A DNA stretch of 64,000 nt from Streptomyces sp. SAJ15 (lineage in GTDB: Bacteria; Actinomycetota; Actinomycetes; Streptomycetales; Streptomycetaceae). Within the stretch, counting starts at the first letter, position 1. Every line of letters starts with the position of its first letter. A model generated the notes under the pieces. The model saw nothing but the letters and a program-made list of their open reading frames with translations. It was not told the origin of the DNA and ran no database searches. The stretch is from NCBI RefSeq assembly GCF_007595705.1, contig NZ_NISY01000016.1, positions 1-64,000 of the forward strand. Direction: 5' to 3'. Positions 1 through 8,861 of this stretch are shown piece by piece. Made by a program: the position numbers and the translations under genes.

Positions 1-155
1 ACACCGAACCCGGAAGGCCCTCACCCATTCAAGATCCCTCAACCGAGACCTGGGTCACCCGTCCACAACCTCCCCGGACAGAACAGCTAGGCGGCCGACG
101 GTCCCGGACCGGACCCGGCCGGCCATCGGCGCCCGGCCGCCCCGCGCCGGGTGCC

Positions 156-199
156 CGAAGGGCCCGTACGACGCTCTCGCGCGTCGTACGGGCCCTTCG
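156..199 (-). terminator. Strong hairpin terminator of the nucleotidyltransferase gene
   Basis: A perfect 19-bp inverted repeat (156-174 and 181-199) with a 6-nt loop lies 54 nt downstream of the stop codon of the minus-strand nucleotidyltransferase. The rest of positions 1-155 shows no convincing coding frame, promoter or RNA gene. Confidence 0.8.
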
Positions 200-253
200 T
201 CGTGGCGCCGGGGCGTCGTGGCGTCGTGGCGCCGGGTGGTGCCTGTCGCCCGG

Positions 254-1018
254 TCAGCTCCGGGCCGCGGCCAGCTCCCGGGCGGCCTCCGTCAGGTCCT
301 TCGCCGTGTCGATGGCCCGCCAGTAGGCGCCGTGCGGCAGCGGGAAGCCGGCCAGCCGGCGTTCGCGGGCCAGCCGCGGGAAGGTGGTCCGCTCGTGGTC
401 GCCGTGGTCGGGGAGGAGCGCGGTGAACTCGGCGGAGAAGACGTAGACGCCCGCGTTGATCAGGTAGGGGGAGGGCGGTGCCTCGATGAAGTCGAGGACG
501 TGGCCGAACTCGTCGGTCTCCACCGCGCCCCAGGGAATCCGCGGGCGGGCGAGGGCGAGGGTGGCCAGCGCGTCGCGCTCGCGGTGGAAGTCCGCCATGT
601 CGCGCAGGGAGAAGCGGGTCCAGATGTCGCCGTTGGTGGCGTACCAGGGCTGGTCGGAGTGGGGGAGCGAGGCGGCGGCGTACTTCAGTCCGCCGCCGCG
701 GCCGAGCGGCTCCGGCTCGACGACCGTGGTGACCCGCAGTGGGAGGTCCGCCGCGTCGAGCCAGTTCCGCAGCACGTCGGCGAGGTGGCCACAGGAGATG
801 ACCGCGTCGGTGACGCCCTCGGCCGCCAGCCACTCCAGCTGGTGGCCGATGATCGGGGTCCCGGTGCCCGGGATCTCCACCATCGGCTTCGGCCGGTCGT
901 CTGTGTACGGGCGCAGCCGCGATCCCTGGCCACCGGCCAGGATGACGGCCTGTGTGGGGCGTATCGGCTGCGACCGCCCCGCGGCCGACAGGGTGGAACT
1001 GTGGGCATCACCATTCAT
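254..1018 (-). CDS. Sugar-phosphate nucleotidyltransferase
   Basis: A 254-aa NTP-transferase (GT-A fold). The N-terminal motif LAGGQGSRLRPYTDDRPKP is the nucleotide-binding signature of glucose-1-phosphate thymidylyl- and mannose-1-phosphate guanylyltransferases. It is followed by the family's sequence around TNGDIWT, where the aspartate binds metal. The expected reaction is transfer of a nucleotide to a sugar-1-phosphate to make an NDP-sugar for glycan or cell-wall use. The ATG at 1018 is chosen because the N-terminal domain begins about 25 residues later, and upstream codons read as low-complexity Pro/Arg. It lacks the C-terminal left-handed beta-helix of longer homologues. The exact sugar and nucleotide cannot be read from sequence. 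Confidence 0.85.
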   Translation of the reverse strand: MNGDAHSSTLSAAGRSQPIRPTQAVILAGGQGSRLRPYTDDRPKPMVEIPGTGTPIIGHQLEWLAAEGVTDAVISCGHLADVLRNWLDAADLPLRVTTVVEPEPLGRGGGLKYAAASLPHSDQPWYATNGDIWTRFSLRDMADFHRERDALATLALARPRIPWGAVETDEFGHVLDFIEAPPSPYLINAGVYVFSAEFTALLPDHGDHERTTFPRLARERRLAGFPLPHGAYWRAIDTAKDLTEAARELAAARS

Positions 1019-1175
1019 GGACGGCACCCTATGCGGTGCCCGGGGCGGTCCCGCGCGGGGGAGAAGGGGCGGGGGAAGGAGCGGTGGGCGGGAAGCCCTC
1101 GGAGGGGCTTCCGAGCGGGGGTGGCCCACCGGGCCGCGGGAGGGGCGGCGAGCGCCCCGAGACGGGCCGCGCGGC

Positions 1176-1592
1176 TCAGCGGTCGGCCTGGGCGACTCCC
1201 GAGGCGAAGGAGACGTCGCAGACGGGCCGGGCGTAGGACTGGGCGCGGCTGGCGCTGCGGTACTTCTCCACCGCCGCCCGGCCCAGGGCGCGGGCGATCG
1301 AGGCGCAGTGCTCGGCGATCGAGGGTCGGCGCTCGCTCTCCGCCTGCAGATGGGTGAGGGCCGTGCCGGGATCGGTCTCCTGGAGCTCGGCCAGCAGCCG
1401 GTCGCGCAGCTCCTCGTGGGGGGCGAGCCGGTCCTGCGGGGAGGCCTTGTCGGAGGAGGCGGCGAGGACGCGTGAGTCGGTGCCGTGAGAGGCCCAGGGG
1501 ACGCGGGTGACCGCGAGCGTCCCGGAGAGCACCAGGACGACGGGGAGGACGAGGGCGAGTGTTCTGCCGATGCGGCGGGCTGCGGTGTTCAC
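1176..1592 (-). CDS. Small exported or membrane-anchored protein, unknown function
   Basis: 138 aa from a GTG at 1592 preceded by AGGAAG. Residues 1-30 are basic (AARRIGR) and then hydrophobic (TLALVLPVVLVLSGTLAV), which fits a signal peptide or signal anchor. The rest is a charged alpha-helical domain with two cysteines (EHCAS, RPVCDV) that could form a disulfide outside the cell. I do not recognise the family. It sits between the nucleotidyltransferase and the msiK terminator as an apparent single gene. Confidence 0.65.
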   Translation of the reverse strand: MNTAARRIGRTLALVLPVVLVLSGTLAVTRVPWASHGTDSRVLAASSDKASPQDRLAPHEELRDRLLAELQETDPGTALTHLQAESERRPSIAEHCASIARALGRAAVEKYRSASRAQSYARPVCDVSFASGVAQADR

Positions 1593-1771
1593 GGAGGTCT
1601 TCCTCGCGGATCGGGGTGGGCGTGAGCGGTACGCCCGCGATCGTAGCGAGGAGTGATGATTTGGCGACATTTAGTCACCCCGTCGAGTGACGGAGTGGCG
1701 GTCGAGGCTCGACGTGATGTTGACGTACGGGGCTCGAAATGAACCTTCTGCTGGGCTATTTGTCGACAACG

Positions 1772-1811
1772 GCCGAGGGTGCCACCTCGTCCACGAGGTG
1801 GCACCCTCGGC
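1772..1811 (-). terminator. Terminator downstream of msiK
   Basis: A perfect inverted repeat with 19-bp arms (1772-1790 and 1793-1811) and almost no loop lies about 90 nt past the msiK stop. It separates msiK from the next minus-strand gene. The 306-nt interval 1593-1898 holds nothing else I can support. Confidence 0.8.
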
Positions 1812-1898
1812 TCCGTATGGGCCTCCGGCCCGTTCCGCACGGCCGCCCGGCCCGTTCCGCACGGGCCTGGGGGCCGGGCCGCGCCGGGCGCGGTGGGG

Positions 1899-3026
<1,128 letters not shown>

Positions 3027-3208
3027 GGGTGTATGGGTCCCTTCACCGGCAGGAACGTGCCGGACGATCCGAGTAAAGGTAGATGTGGTGTCCACCGGGT
3101 GGACATGCGGTGACGCTACCTGCCGTCGCGCGCCCTGTCAGCAGTGATGCGCAATCGCAATTTCCGACCGGGGCATCGCGCGGTCGTGGGTACACTGCTG
3201 TGAGTCTT

Positions 3209-3281
3209 GCCGCCTTAGCTCAGCTGGTAGAGCACCGCTCTTGTAAAGCGAAGGTCGTCGGTTCGAACCCGACAGGCGGCT
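3209..3281 (+). tRNA. tRNA-Thr (anticodon UGU)
   Basis: A complete 73-nt cloverleaf can be folded. The acceptor stem is GCCGCCT (3209-3215) with AGGCGGC (3274-3280) and discriminator T. The D stem GCTC/GAGC, the anticodon loop CTTGTAA with TGT at 3242-3244, and the T arm with GTTCGAACC are all present. CCA is not encoded, as is usual in actinobacteria. The gene borders the accessory cluster that starts about 0.6 kb downstream. Confidence 0.96.
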
Positions 3282-3292
3282 CTGGATCGGAG

Positions 3293-3326
3293 AACCGCAG
3301 CTCGCCCCACCCGGTGACCTGCGGTT
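3293..3326 (+). terminator. Terminator of tRNA-Thr
   Basis: AACCGCAG (3293-3300) pairs with CTGCGGTT (3319-3326) and is followed by a T run. It lies 11 nt past the tRNA 3' end. Confidence 0.7.
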
Positions 3327-3842
3327 TTTCATGTCCTTACGTCCTGCGGGGGCCGGCCGGGGCGGGCGGCCGTGCGGGCGGCCCGCCCCCGGGCGCGGGG
3401 GGCGGCTCGGTGACGGGCGCCGCGACGGCCGGTGGCGGGCGTCGCGACGGCCGGTGGCGGGCGCCGGGACGGGCGTCGGGACGGCCCCCGACCGAGGGGC
3501 GCCGCGACAGGCCCGCAGGGTGTCGGAACGTTGTCGTCCGCGAGGCTTCCGGTATCCATCCTCTGGAACGGGGACGGTCGGGGCCGTCGTCTCGGACGGC
3601 GGGCGGGGTGGAAACCCCCGGATACGGGTGATCGTAAAGCTGTCAACAAGCGGCCACGGATGAAGGTGTCGCTCGCCGAACGTCGCCGTTCCAAGCCCTT
3701 CGCCTGCGGAGCGTGTTCGCTTCGTGAAGGTTGCCGACCGGGACTGCAGCTTGATGACAATCCGCGCACCCCCGATGCCCCGGTGAGCAGATCCATCGGA
3801 GGCGTGTGGGTGTTTTGCCCAAGCTTTACGGACTGGGTTTCG
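3327..3842. other. Long non-coding interval with a short tandem repeat
   Basis: No credible gene is seen between the tRNA terminator and the first cluster promoter. A 22-bp unit beginning CGCGACGGCCGGTGGCGG occurs twice in tandem (3421-3442, 3443-3463), with a degenerate third copy after it. Reading frames on both strands give Arg/Pro/Ser-rich sequence with no domain. From about 3640 on the composition becomes less GC-rich, as expected of regulatory DNA. No second copy of the tRNA 3' end is visible, so there is no evidence for an att site. Confidence 0.5.
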
Positions 3843-3872
3843 TTGACTGGCTCCCAACCGGCCAACTAGCCT
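3843..3872 (+). promoter_or_regulatory. Predicted promoter of the first regulator gene
   Basis: TTGACT (3843-3848), an 18-nt spacer and TAGCCT (3867-3872) form a housekeeping-type promoter 86 nt before the ATG at 3958. The context GTTGACTGG...CAACTA is shared with the promoter at 6877-6906 in front of the paralogue. Arms CCCAAGCT (3828-3835) and AGCTTGGG (3884-3891) flank it as an inverted repeat. Confidence 0.55.
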
Positions 3873-3957
3873 CGCGCCACCAGAGCTTGGGAAGGCTTTC
3901 CTGACACAGCGCGATCGGTTCGGTGGAAATGCCTCCCGCGCATGGCATGGGGGAGTC

Positions 3958-4824
3958 ATGTCTGAACAAGCGAATGTCAGCAATGTCAGCAAGGTTACTC
4001 ATCCGGATGCGGGCGCCCGAGGCCGCTCGACCGTGCCCACCGACACCACCGGCGACGTCACCGAGGGTCTGGCCGCCAGCGGCCAGGACGGCTTAGAGGA
4101 GGCGTTGCTGCGGGTGCGCCGACTGATCGAGGCGGCGGTGGACCTGCACCGCCGCAACACCGTCCCGGCCACCCCGCTGGTGCCCGTCAGCGACGCCGCC
4201 GCCGTCCACGACGCGATAGCCCAGCTGATCGAGCAGGCCAAGCACCGGCTGAGCATCACCATGCCGGGCGGGGTCGAGCGGGCCCGGCCGATCATGCCGC
4301 TGCTGCCGCGGATCAGCGCCATCGCCCGTAGCGGCATCCCGGTGCGGATCCTGGCGCACCCGCGGGTGCTGGGGCCGCTGGGCATCCTCTCGGCGGTGCG
4401 GCGCGGCAACGCCGGATACGAGGTGCGGGTCCTCGACATCGACCTCCAGGGCACCGTGGTCGCCGACGGGCAGGTGGCCTTCGGGCGCTCGGGGCCGCAG
4501 GACGAGTGCGTGCAGGCGTCGGTCATCCTCGACCCGATGGCGGTCCGCACCCTGGATCTGCTGTTCGCCGCGAACTGGGGCAGCGCCCGCCCGCTCGCCG
4601 AGCATCTGCGGCTCGCGGAGCGGCTGCACACCGACTCCGCCCGGCTGATCCTGGGACGGCTGCGGGCCGGGCGCACCGATGACGCGGCGGCCCGGGAGAT
4701 CCAGGTCTCGCTGCGCACCTATCGCCGCCATGTCGCGGCGATCATGCGGGACGTCGGCGCCAACTCCCGCTTCCAGGCGGGGGTTCGGGCCGTGGAGCTC
4801 GGCCTGCTCGCGGAAAGTGACTGA
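3958..4824 (+). CDS. LuxR-type transcriptional regulator (paralogue 1 of 4)
   Basis: 288 aa. Residues 1-45 are low-complexity. Residues 50-215 form an alpha/beta sensor-like domain (IAQLIEQAKHRLSITMPGG, VRILAHPRV, TVVADGQVAFGR) that resembles the TrmB/PLD-like effector domains of actinobacterial regulators. Residues 225-285 form a LuxR-type helix-turn-helix (GRTDDAAAREIQVSLRTYRR). There is no kinase-type receiver domain, so the signal is probably a ligand. Its closest relative in the window is the protein at 7045-7830: both share the RSGP and LDLLFA segments and nearly the same HTH. It probably controls the biosynthetic cluster; the ligand is unknown. Confidence 0.85.
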   Translation: MSEQANVSNVSKVTHPDAGARGRSTVPTDTTGDVTEGLAASGQDGLEEALLRVRRLIEAAVDLHRRNTVPATPLVPVSDAAAVHDAIAQLIEQAKHRLSITMPGGVERARPIMPLLPRISAIARSGIPVRILAHPRVLGPLGILSAVRRGNAGYEVRVLDIDLQGTVVADGQVAFGRSGPQDECVQASVILDPMAVRTLDLLFAANWGSARPLAEHLRLAERLHTDSARLILGRLRAGRTDDAAAREIQVSLRTYRRHVAAIMRDVGANSRFQAGVRAVELGLLAESD

Positions 4825-4864
4825 GTGAGCTGACCGGCCCGACTGATGTCACGAGGTGAGTAGG

Positions 4865-5731
4865 GTGAGCAACGCCGCACCGTCCGGAGCGAACGCCGAG
4901 CGTGGCCGGCTCCACCGCGCCATGGACCGTCGGACGGCCGGGGCCGTCGACGACCGGCAGATCGAGGACGACATCGCGCAGGAACTCATGGCCGTCCGAG
5001 AGCTCATCGAGACGACCGTCGTCAAGCACCGTGTCCGGCAGTCCCGTTCGCACTGGGTCTCCGCCGTCGACACCCATGACGAGGAGATGGTGGCCGCCGG
5101 CGACCAGCTCATCGGCACGGCGCGCAGATCCATCGACGTGGTGTACGCGGTGGCCGACCCCTCGCACTCGCGGGTCGTGCGGACCGTGCTCACCCGCTGG
5201 CTGACCACCGGCCCGAGGAACGTGCGCACCCGGATGCTGTGCAACCGGTCCACCGTCGACCGGCCGCTGATCCGCGCCTATGCGGAGGCCGGCCGCCCGC
5301 TGGAGGTGCGGGTGGCCCGGGTGCCGATGCTCTCCGCGCTGATGGTGGACGGCCGTGAGTCCCTGGTCTGCGCCGATGTGCCCGGGGGCAGCGAGGCGTC
5401 CTCGATCCGCGACAGCGGGGTCATCGAGACGATCGCGGTGCTGTTCGAGGGGCTGTGGCGCAGCGCCGTGGTGGTCACGGACGAGATCGACTTCGGTGAC
5501 CGGGCGCGCACCAAGATGGTGCGACAGATCCTGGAGTGGCTGCGGCTCGGCGTCACCGACGAGGTGGCGGCGCGCGAGCTGGCGGTGTCGGTGCGCACCT
5601 ACCGGCGCTGCGTCGCCGAGATCATGACACTGCTGGAGGCGAACTCCCGGTTCCAGGCCGGGGTGCGCGCCGCGGAGCTGGGGCTGCTGCCGCCGTCGAA
5701 CGCGGCGGAGCCGCCGAGCAGACGCGGCTGA
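4865..5731 (+). CDS. LuxR-type transcriptional regulator (paralogue 2 of 4)
   Basis: 288 aa from GTG 4865, which has GAGGTG 7 nt upstream; a GTG at 4856 is also possible. Architecture is as in the preceding gene: helical N-terminus (LMAVRELIETTVVKHR), a central alpha/beta sensor-like region, and a C-terminal HTH (GVTDEVAARELAVSVRTYRR). It starts 40 nt after the first regulator and is probably co-transcribed with it. Its closest paralogue is the protein at 7879-8772, with which it shares the HTH almost verbatim. The pairing 1-2 and 3-4 suggests that partner proteins of two types may act together. Confidence 0.85.
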   Translation: MSNAAPSGANAERGRLHRAMDRRTAGAVDDRQIEDDIAQELMAVRELIETTVVKHRVRQSRSHWVSAVDTHDEEMVAAGDQLIGTARRSIDVVYAVADPSHSRVVRTVLTRWLTTGPRNVRTRMLCNRSTVDRPLIRAYAEAGRPLEVRVARVPMLSALMVDGRESLVCADVPGGSEASSIRDSGVIETIAVLFEGLWRSAVVVTDEIDFGDRARTKMVRQILEWLRLGVTDEVAARELAVSVRTYRRCVAEIMTLLEANSRFQAGVRAAELGLLPPSNAAEPPSRRG

Positions 5732-5921
5732 TCCGCTGATGTGAAGGTCGACTCTCCACGCCCTGGCAGCTTCCTGTAGCGGTCGTATCCGGCTGCCCGG
5801 CACCGGGGTTAGATAGGGGCCCGCGGGACACCTTGATCCACGTGGCCGGTGAGTTGACGGGGGAGAGAGGGAGCGGCCGAGCCCGTATCCCGAATGGCTT
5901 ACCGGACGAGGAGGCACCATC

Positions 5922-6656
5922 GTGACGACAGTGATTTCCGAGCAGACGCTGAGCGGAGTCGGCGTCCTCGATAAGGCGTCGCTCTTACTGGGAGTTCTGG
6001 AGAAGGGACCGGCGTCGTTGTCGCGGCTCGTCTCCGACACCGGGCTGAAACGCCCCACCGTGCACCGGCTGGTGTTGGCGCTGGAGCGGCTGCGGCTGCT
6101 GGCGCGCGACGCGCAGGGGCGGTTCATCCTCGGCCCGCGGCTGGGTGTGATGGCGGTCCAGGCGTGCCAGGACCGTCTGGTGACGGTGGCCGAGCCGGTG
6201 CTCTCGGAGCTGCGCGACCGCACCGGGGCCAACGCCCGGCTCTACCGCCGCCACGGCAATGTGCGGGTGTGTGTCGCCGAGGCCCAGGCGTTCGGCAATC
6301 CGGTCGGCCACGACCGGGCCGCGGTCGGCGCCGCGTTCCCGATGAGCGCCGGCCCCGCCTCCCAGGTGCTGCTCGCCTGGGAGCGCCCGGACGAGCTCAA
6401 CGCGGGCCTGCGCGGCGCCCAGTTCACCGCGGCGGTGCTGTCCGGGGTGCGGCGCCAGGGATGGGCGCAGAGCATCGGCGGGCGGGAGCACCCGGGCGCC
6501 GCGGTGGCCGCTCCGGTGCGCGATCCGGGGGGCCGGGTGGTGGCCGCGGTGTCGATCTCCGGGCCGACCACCCGGCTGACCACGGCGCCGGGACGGCGAT
6601 ACGGCGGGGCGGTGGTGGACGCGGCGATCCGTATCGCCGGCGGATTCGTCCAGTAG
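5922..6656 (+). CDS. IclR-family transcriptional regulator
   Basis: 244 aa from GTG 5922 with GAGGAGG upstream. The N-terminal winged HTH (about 15-70: LDKASLLLGVLEKGPASLS, LKRPTVHRLVLALERLRLL) and the C-terminal effector domain are typical of IclR in order and length. The effector domain usually binds a small carboxylate or aromatic metabolite. It lies between the two duplicated LuxR-type regulator pairs on the same strand. Its likely targets are the adjacent palindromes and the cluster promoters, which is inferred from position only. Confidence 0.88.
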   Translation: MTTVISEQTLSGVGVLDKASLLLGVLEKGPASLSRLVSDTGLKRPTVHRLVLALERLRLLARDAQGRFILGPRLGVMAVQACQDRLVTVAEPVLSELRDRTGANARLYRRHGNVRVCVAEAQAFGNPVGHDRAAVGAAFPMSAGPASQVLLAWERPDELNAGLRGAQFTAAVLSGVRRQGWAQSIGGREHPGAAVAAPVRDPGGRVVAAVSISGPTTRLTTAPGRRYGGAVVDAAIRIAGGFVQ

Positions 6657-6692
6657 CCGGATGTGGCGACGGCTGTTGCAGAACTGTCGAAT

Positions 6693-6742
6693 TTCCCCGG
6701 GGAATGCCGAATTCCGGCATGGAATTAGGAATTCCATGCCGG
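6693..6742. promoter_or_regulatory. Three adjacent palindromes, probable operator array
   Basis: Within 50 nt there is a perfect 12-bp palindrome TTCCCCGGGGAA (6693-6704), then ATGCCG/CGGCAT arms (6704-6709, 6715-6720), then a perfect 13-bp inverted repeat CCGGCATGGAATT (6714-6726) / AATTCCATGCCGG (6730-6742) with a 3-nt spacer. They begin 37 nt after the IclR gene. No T tract follows, so an operator reading is preferred over a terminator. Confidence 0.55.
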
Positions 6743-6876
6743 ATGGCGATGTCGGGTTCCAGAAAACGGGCTGAGGCGCCGCGGCGGGGGCCGGCGTCCG
6801 TAACGACTCTGTCACTCTTGTCACCGTGAGCCGGGGCGGGAGGCTTTGCGATCCCTTGGGCCGTGACTATCCGTCG

Positions 6877-6906
6877 TTGACTGGACAAGAACCAGCGAAC
6901 TAATCT
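6877..6906 (+). promoter_or_regulatory. Predicted promoter of the third regulator gene
   Basis: TTGACT (6877-6882), an 18-nt spacer and TAATCT (6901-6906), 138 nt before ATG 7045. Both hexamers, the spacer length and flanking bases (GTTGACTGG, GAACTA) match the promoter at 3843-3872, so the duplicated regulator genes kept their promoter. Confidence 0.6.
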
Positions 6907-7044
6907 CAACTCGGCACGTTTAGCCGACCGTGCACCGATTTGCGGATGGCCGGCCCTGGAGCCGTCGTTTCAATTTTAAAGTGAAACGAAATCCGCGGAC
7001 TCGGCAGGGCGAGAACACATTCGCTGAGGGCTCTAGGGGAAACC

Positions 7045-7830
7045 ATGATCGATCTGTCGCTGCCGTCGCGCCCTGCCGAATCCATCCCGGACACACCCGA
7101 AGACACCCTGGAACGCGTGCTGCTCCAGGCCCGCGCACTGATCGAGTCCACGGTGACGGCGCGCCGCAGCGCGCCCGGCTCCCGCGCCCTGTTCGAGATA
7201 CACCCGGAGGGCCAGGCGGTCGTGGACACCACCACGCGGCTCATCGGCCGGGCCCGGCACAGCGTCTCCATCGCACTGCCCGGCGGCTGCGAGCTCCAGG
7301 TGCGGGCGGTGGGGGCCGCCATCTCCGCGCTGGGCGCCGCCGGTCGGCGCGGGGTGACGGTCCGGCTGCTGTGCTCGCCGCTGATGATCGGCAGCGCGCT
7401 GGTGCGCGACGCCTCGGCCGCCGGCTGCGAGGTCCGGGTGGTCACCGGCGAGCTCCAGGAGTCCGTGATCGCCGACGGTCGGGTGGCGATGGTGCGCTCC
7501 GGGCCCGAGCGCACCGGGCGGAGCGCCGCGATCCTCGAGAACCCGGCCGCGGTGCGGGCGCTGGACCTGCTGTTCGCCAGCACCTGGGCCGGCGCGGTCC
7601 CGCTCGCCGCGGGGGCGGTGCTCAACGAGCGGCTGCGGCTGGAGACGGTGCGCAAGGTCCTCCAGTGGCTGTGTTCGGGCCAGACCGACGAGGTGGCCGC
7701 CCGGGAGCTCTCGGTCTCGCTGCGCACCTACCGCCGCCATGTCGCGGAGATCATGCGGGCGCTGGGCGCCACCTCCCGCTTCCAGGCCGGGGTGCGGGCC
7801 GTGGAACTCGGACTGGTGGAACGCGGCTGA
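7045..7830 (+). CDS. LuxR-type transcriptional regulator (paralogue 3 of 4)
   Basis: 261 aa from ATG 7045. The start is confirmed by the similar position of the helix LERVLLQARALIESTV to LEEALLRVRRLIEAAV in paralogue 1. A central alpha/beta domain (SVSIALPGG, VTVRLLCSPLM, ESVIADGRVAMVRSGPE) is followed by a C-terminal LuxR-type HTH (QTDEVAARELSVSLRTYRR). It is the counterpart of the protein at 3958-4824, without the 30-residue low-complexity N-terminus. The next regulator follows after about 50 nt. Confidence 0.85.
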   Translation: MIDLSLPSRPAESIPDTPEDTLERVLLQARALIESTVTARRSAPGSRALFEIHPEGQAVVDTTTRLIGRARHSVSIALPGGCELQVRAVGAAISALGAAGRRGVTVRLLCSPLMIGSALVRDASAAGCEVRVVTGELQESVIADGRVAMVRSGPERTGRSAAILENPAAVRALDLLFASTWAGAVPLAAGAVLNERLRLETVRKVLQWLCSGQTDEVAARELSVSLRTYRRHVAEIMRALGATSRFQAGVRAVELGLVERG

Positions 7831-7878
7831 CCGGACGCGGTGTCGACGGCGAAGAGCACGTTCACGGGGGTGAGTGGG

Positions 7879-8772
7879 ATGGACGAGGCATACGACGGGC
7901 GCGAGGCGTTCGGTGCCTATGGATCACACGAGACGGACGGGTCGCTTGAGGCACAGGGCAGCCACGACGAGCTGGAGCGTTCGCTGCTCGAGGTCTGCGC
8001 CCTGATCGAGCAGACCGTCGACAAGCACCGGGACCGGCGCGCCCAGCCGGCCCTGGTGTACGAGGTGCCGGCCGGCAGCGCCGACCACGCCGCGCTCGCC
8101 CGCGAGCTGATCGCCGGCGCCACCGAGAGCGTGGAGGCGGTGCTCGCGGGGGAGCCGGGGCGCCGCTGGGCCACCCACGGCACCCTGCACGAGCTGACGG
8201 TGGCCGGCCTGGTCGAGGCGGCCACCCGGGTGCTGTGCACCCGCGCCACCTTCGACCCGGAGCTGCTGCGGCGGCTGCCGGCGTGGAAGGGGCGGCCCGC
8301 GGTGCGGGTCAGCGGGATGCCGACCCTGGAGGTGCTGATCGTCGACGAGCGGGCGGCGCTGGTCTGCGTCGACTCCGGCTCCGGCGGCGCCGCCTCCCTG
8401 ATCCACGCGCCCTCGGTGATCCGCGGGCTGCACACCCTCTTCGAGCGGGTGTGGCGGACGGCCATGGAGCCGACCGGGCCGGTCGGGCTGAACGACGGCG
8501 CCCGCACCCGGCTCAACCGACGCATCCTGGAGCAATTACGGGCCGGGGTGACCGACGAGGTGGCGGCGCGCGAGCTGGCGGTGTCGGTGCGCACCTACCG
8601 TCGTTACGTGGCGGAGCTGATGTCCCGGCTGGGCGCCACCTCCCGCTTCCAGGCCGGGGTGCTGGCCGCCGAGTACGGACTGCTGCCGGCCCCCACGGCC
8701 TTTCCCGCCCCGACCTCCGCGCCGGCTTCCGGTCCTGTTCCTGTCGACCGCCGCCCGTCCGCTGGCAGTTAG
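7879..8772 (+). CDS. LuxR-type transcriptional regulator (paralogue 4 of 4)
   Basis: 297 aa from ATG 7879, preceded by GGGGG at 8-nt spacing; GTG 7870 or 7840 would lengthen it. The same architecture is present: helix LLEVCALIEQTVDKHR, a central sensor-like domain, and an HTH with VTDEVAARELAVSVRTYRR identical to paralogue 2. A Pro/Ala/Ser tail of about 30 residues follows the HTH. It is the last regulator before the exporter gene and probably belongs with paralogue 3 in one transcript. Confidence 0.82.
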   Translation: MDEAYDGREAFGAYGSHETDGSLEAQGSHDELERSLLEVCALIEQTVDKHRDRRAQPALVYEVPAGSADHAALARELIAGATESVEAVLAGEPGRRWATHGTLHELTVAGLVEAATRVLCTRATFDPELLRRLPAWKGRPAVRVSGMPTLEVLIVDERAALVCVDSGSGGAASLIHAPSVIRGLHTLFERVWRTAMEPTGPVGLNDGARTRLNRRILEQLRAGVTDEVAARELAVSVRTYRRYVAELMSRLGATSRFQAGVLAAEYGLLPAPTAFPAPTSAPASGPVPVDRRPSAGS

Positions 8773-8861
8773 CTGACGGGTTCCTTTACCTCGCCCGGAT
8801 TCCAGCCCTCCGGCGGAGCAGGGTAACGGACGGAAGGAAGGAACCACGGACGGAGTAAAGG

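Noticed and set aside
3209..3281. tRNA-Thr as an attachment site of an integrated element
   Set aside because: No integrase, excisionase or second copy of the tRNA 3' end is seen anywhere in the window.
3421..3463. 22-bp repeat after the tRNA as a CRISPR array
   Set aside because: There are only two adjoining copies with no spacers and no cas genes.
3138..3992. Long minus-strand open frames opposite the first regulator promoter and across the tRNA gene
   Set aside because: They cross the tRNA and read as Arg/Pro/Ser-rich sequence with no domain. They are by-products of high GC.
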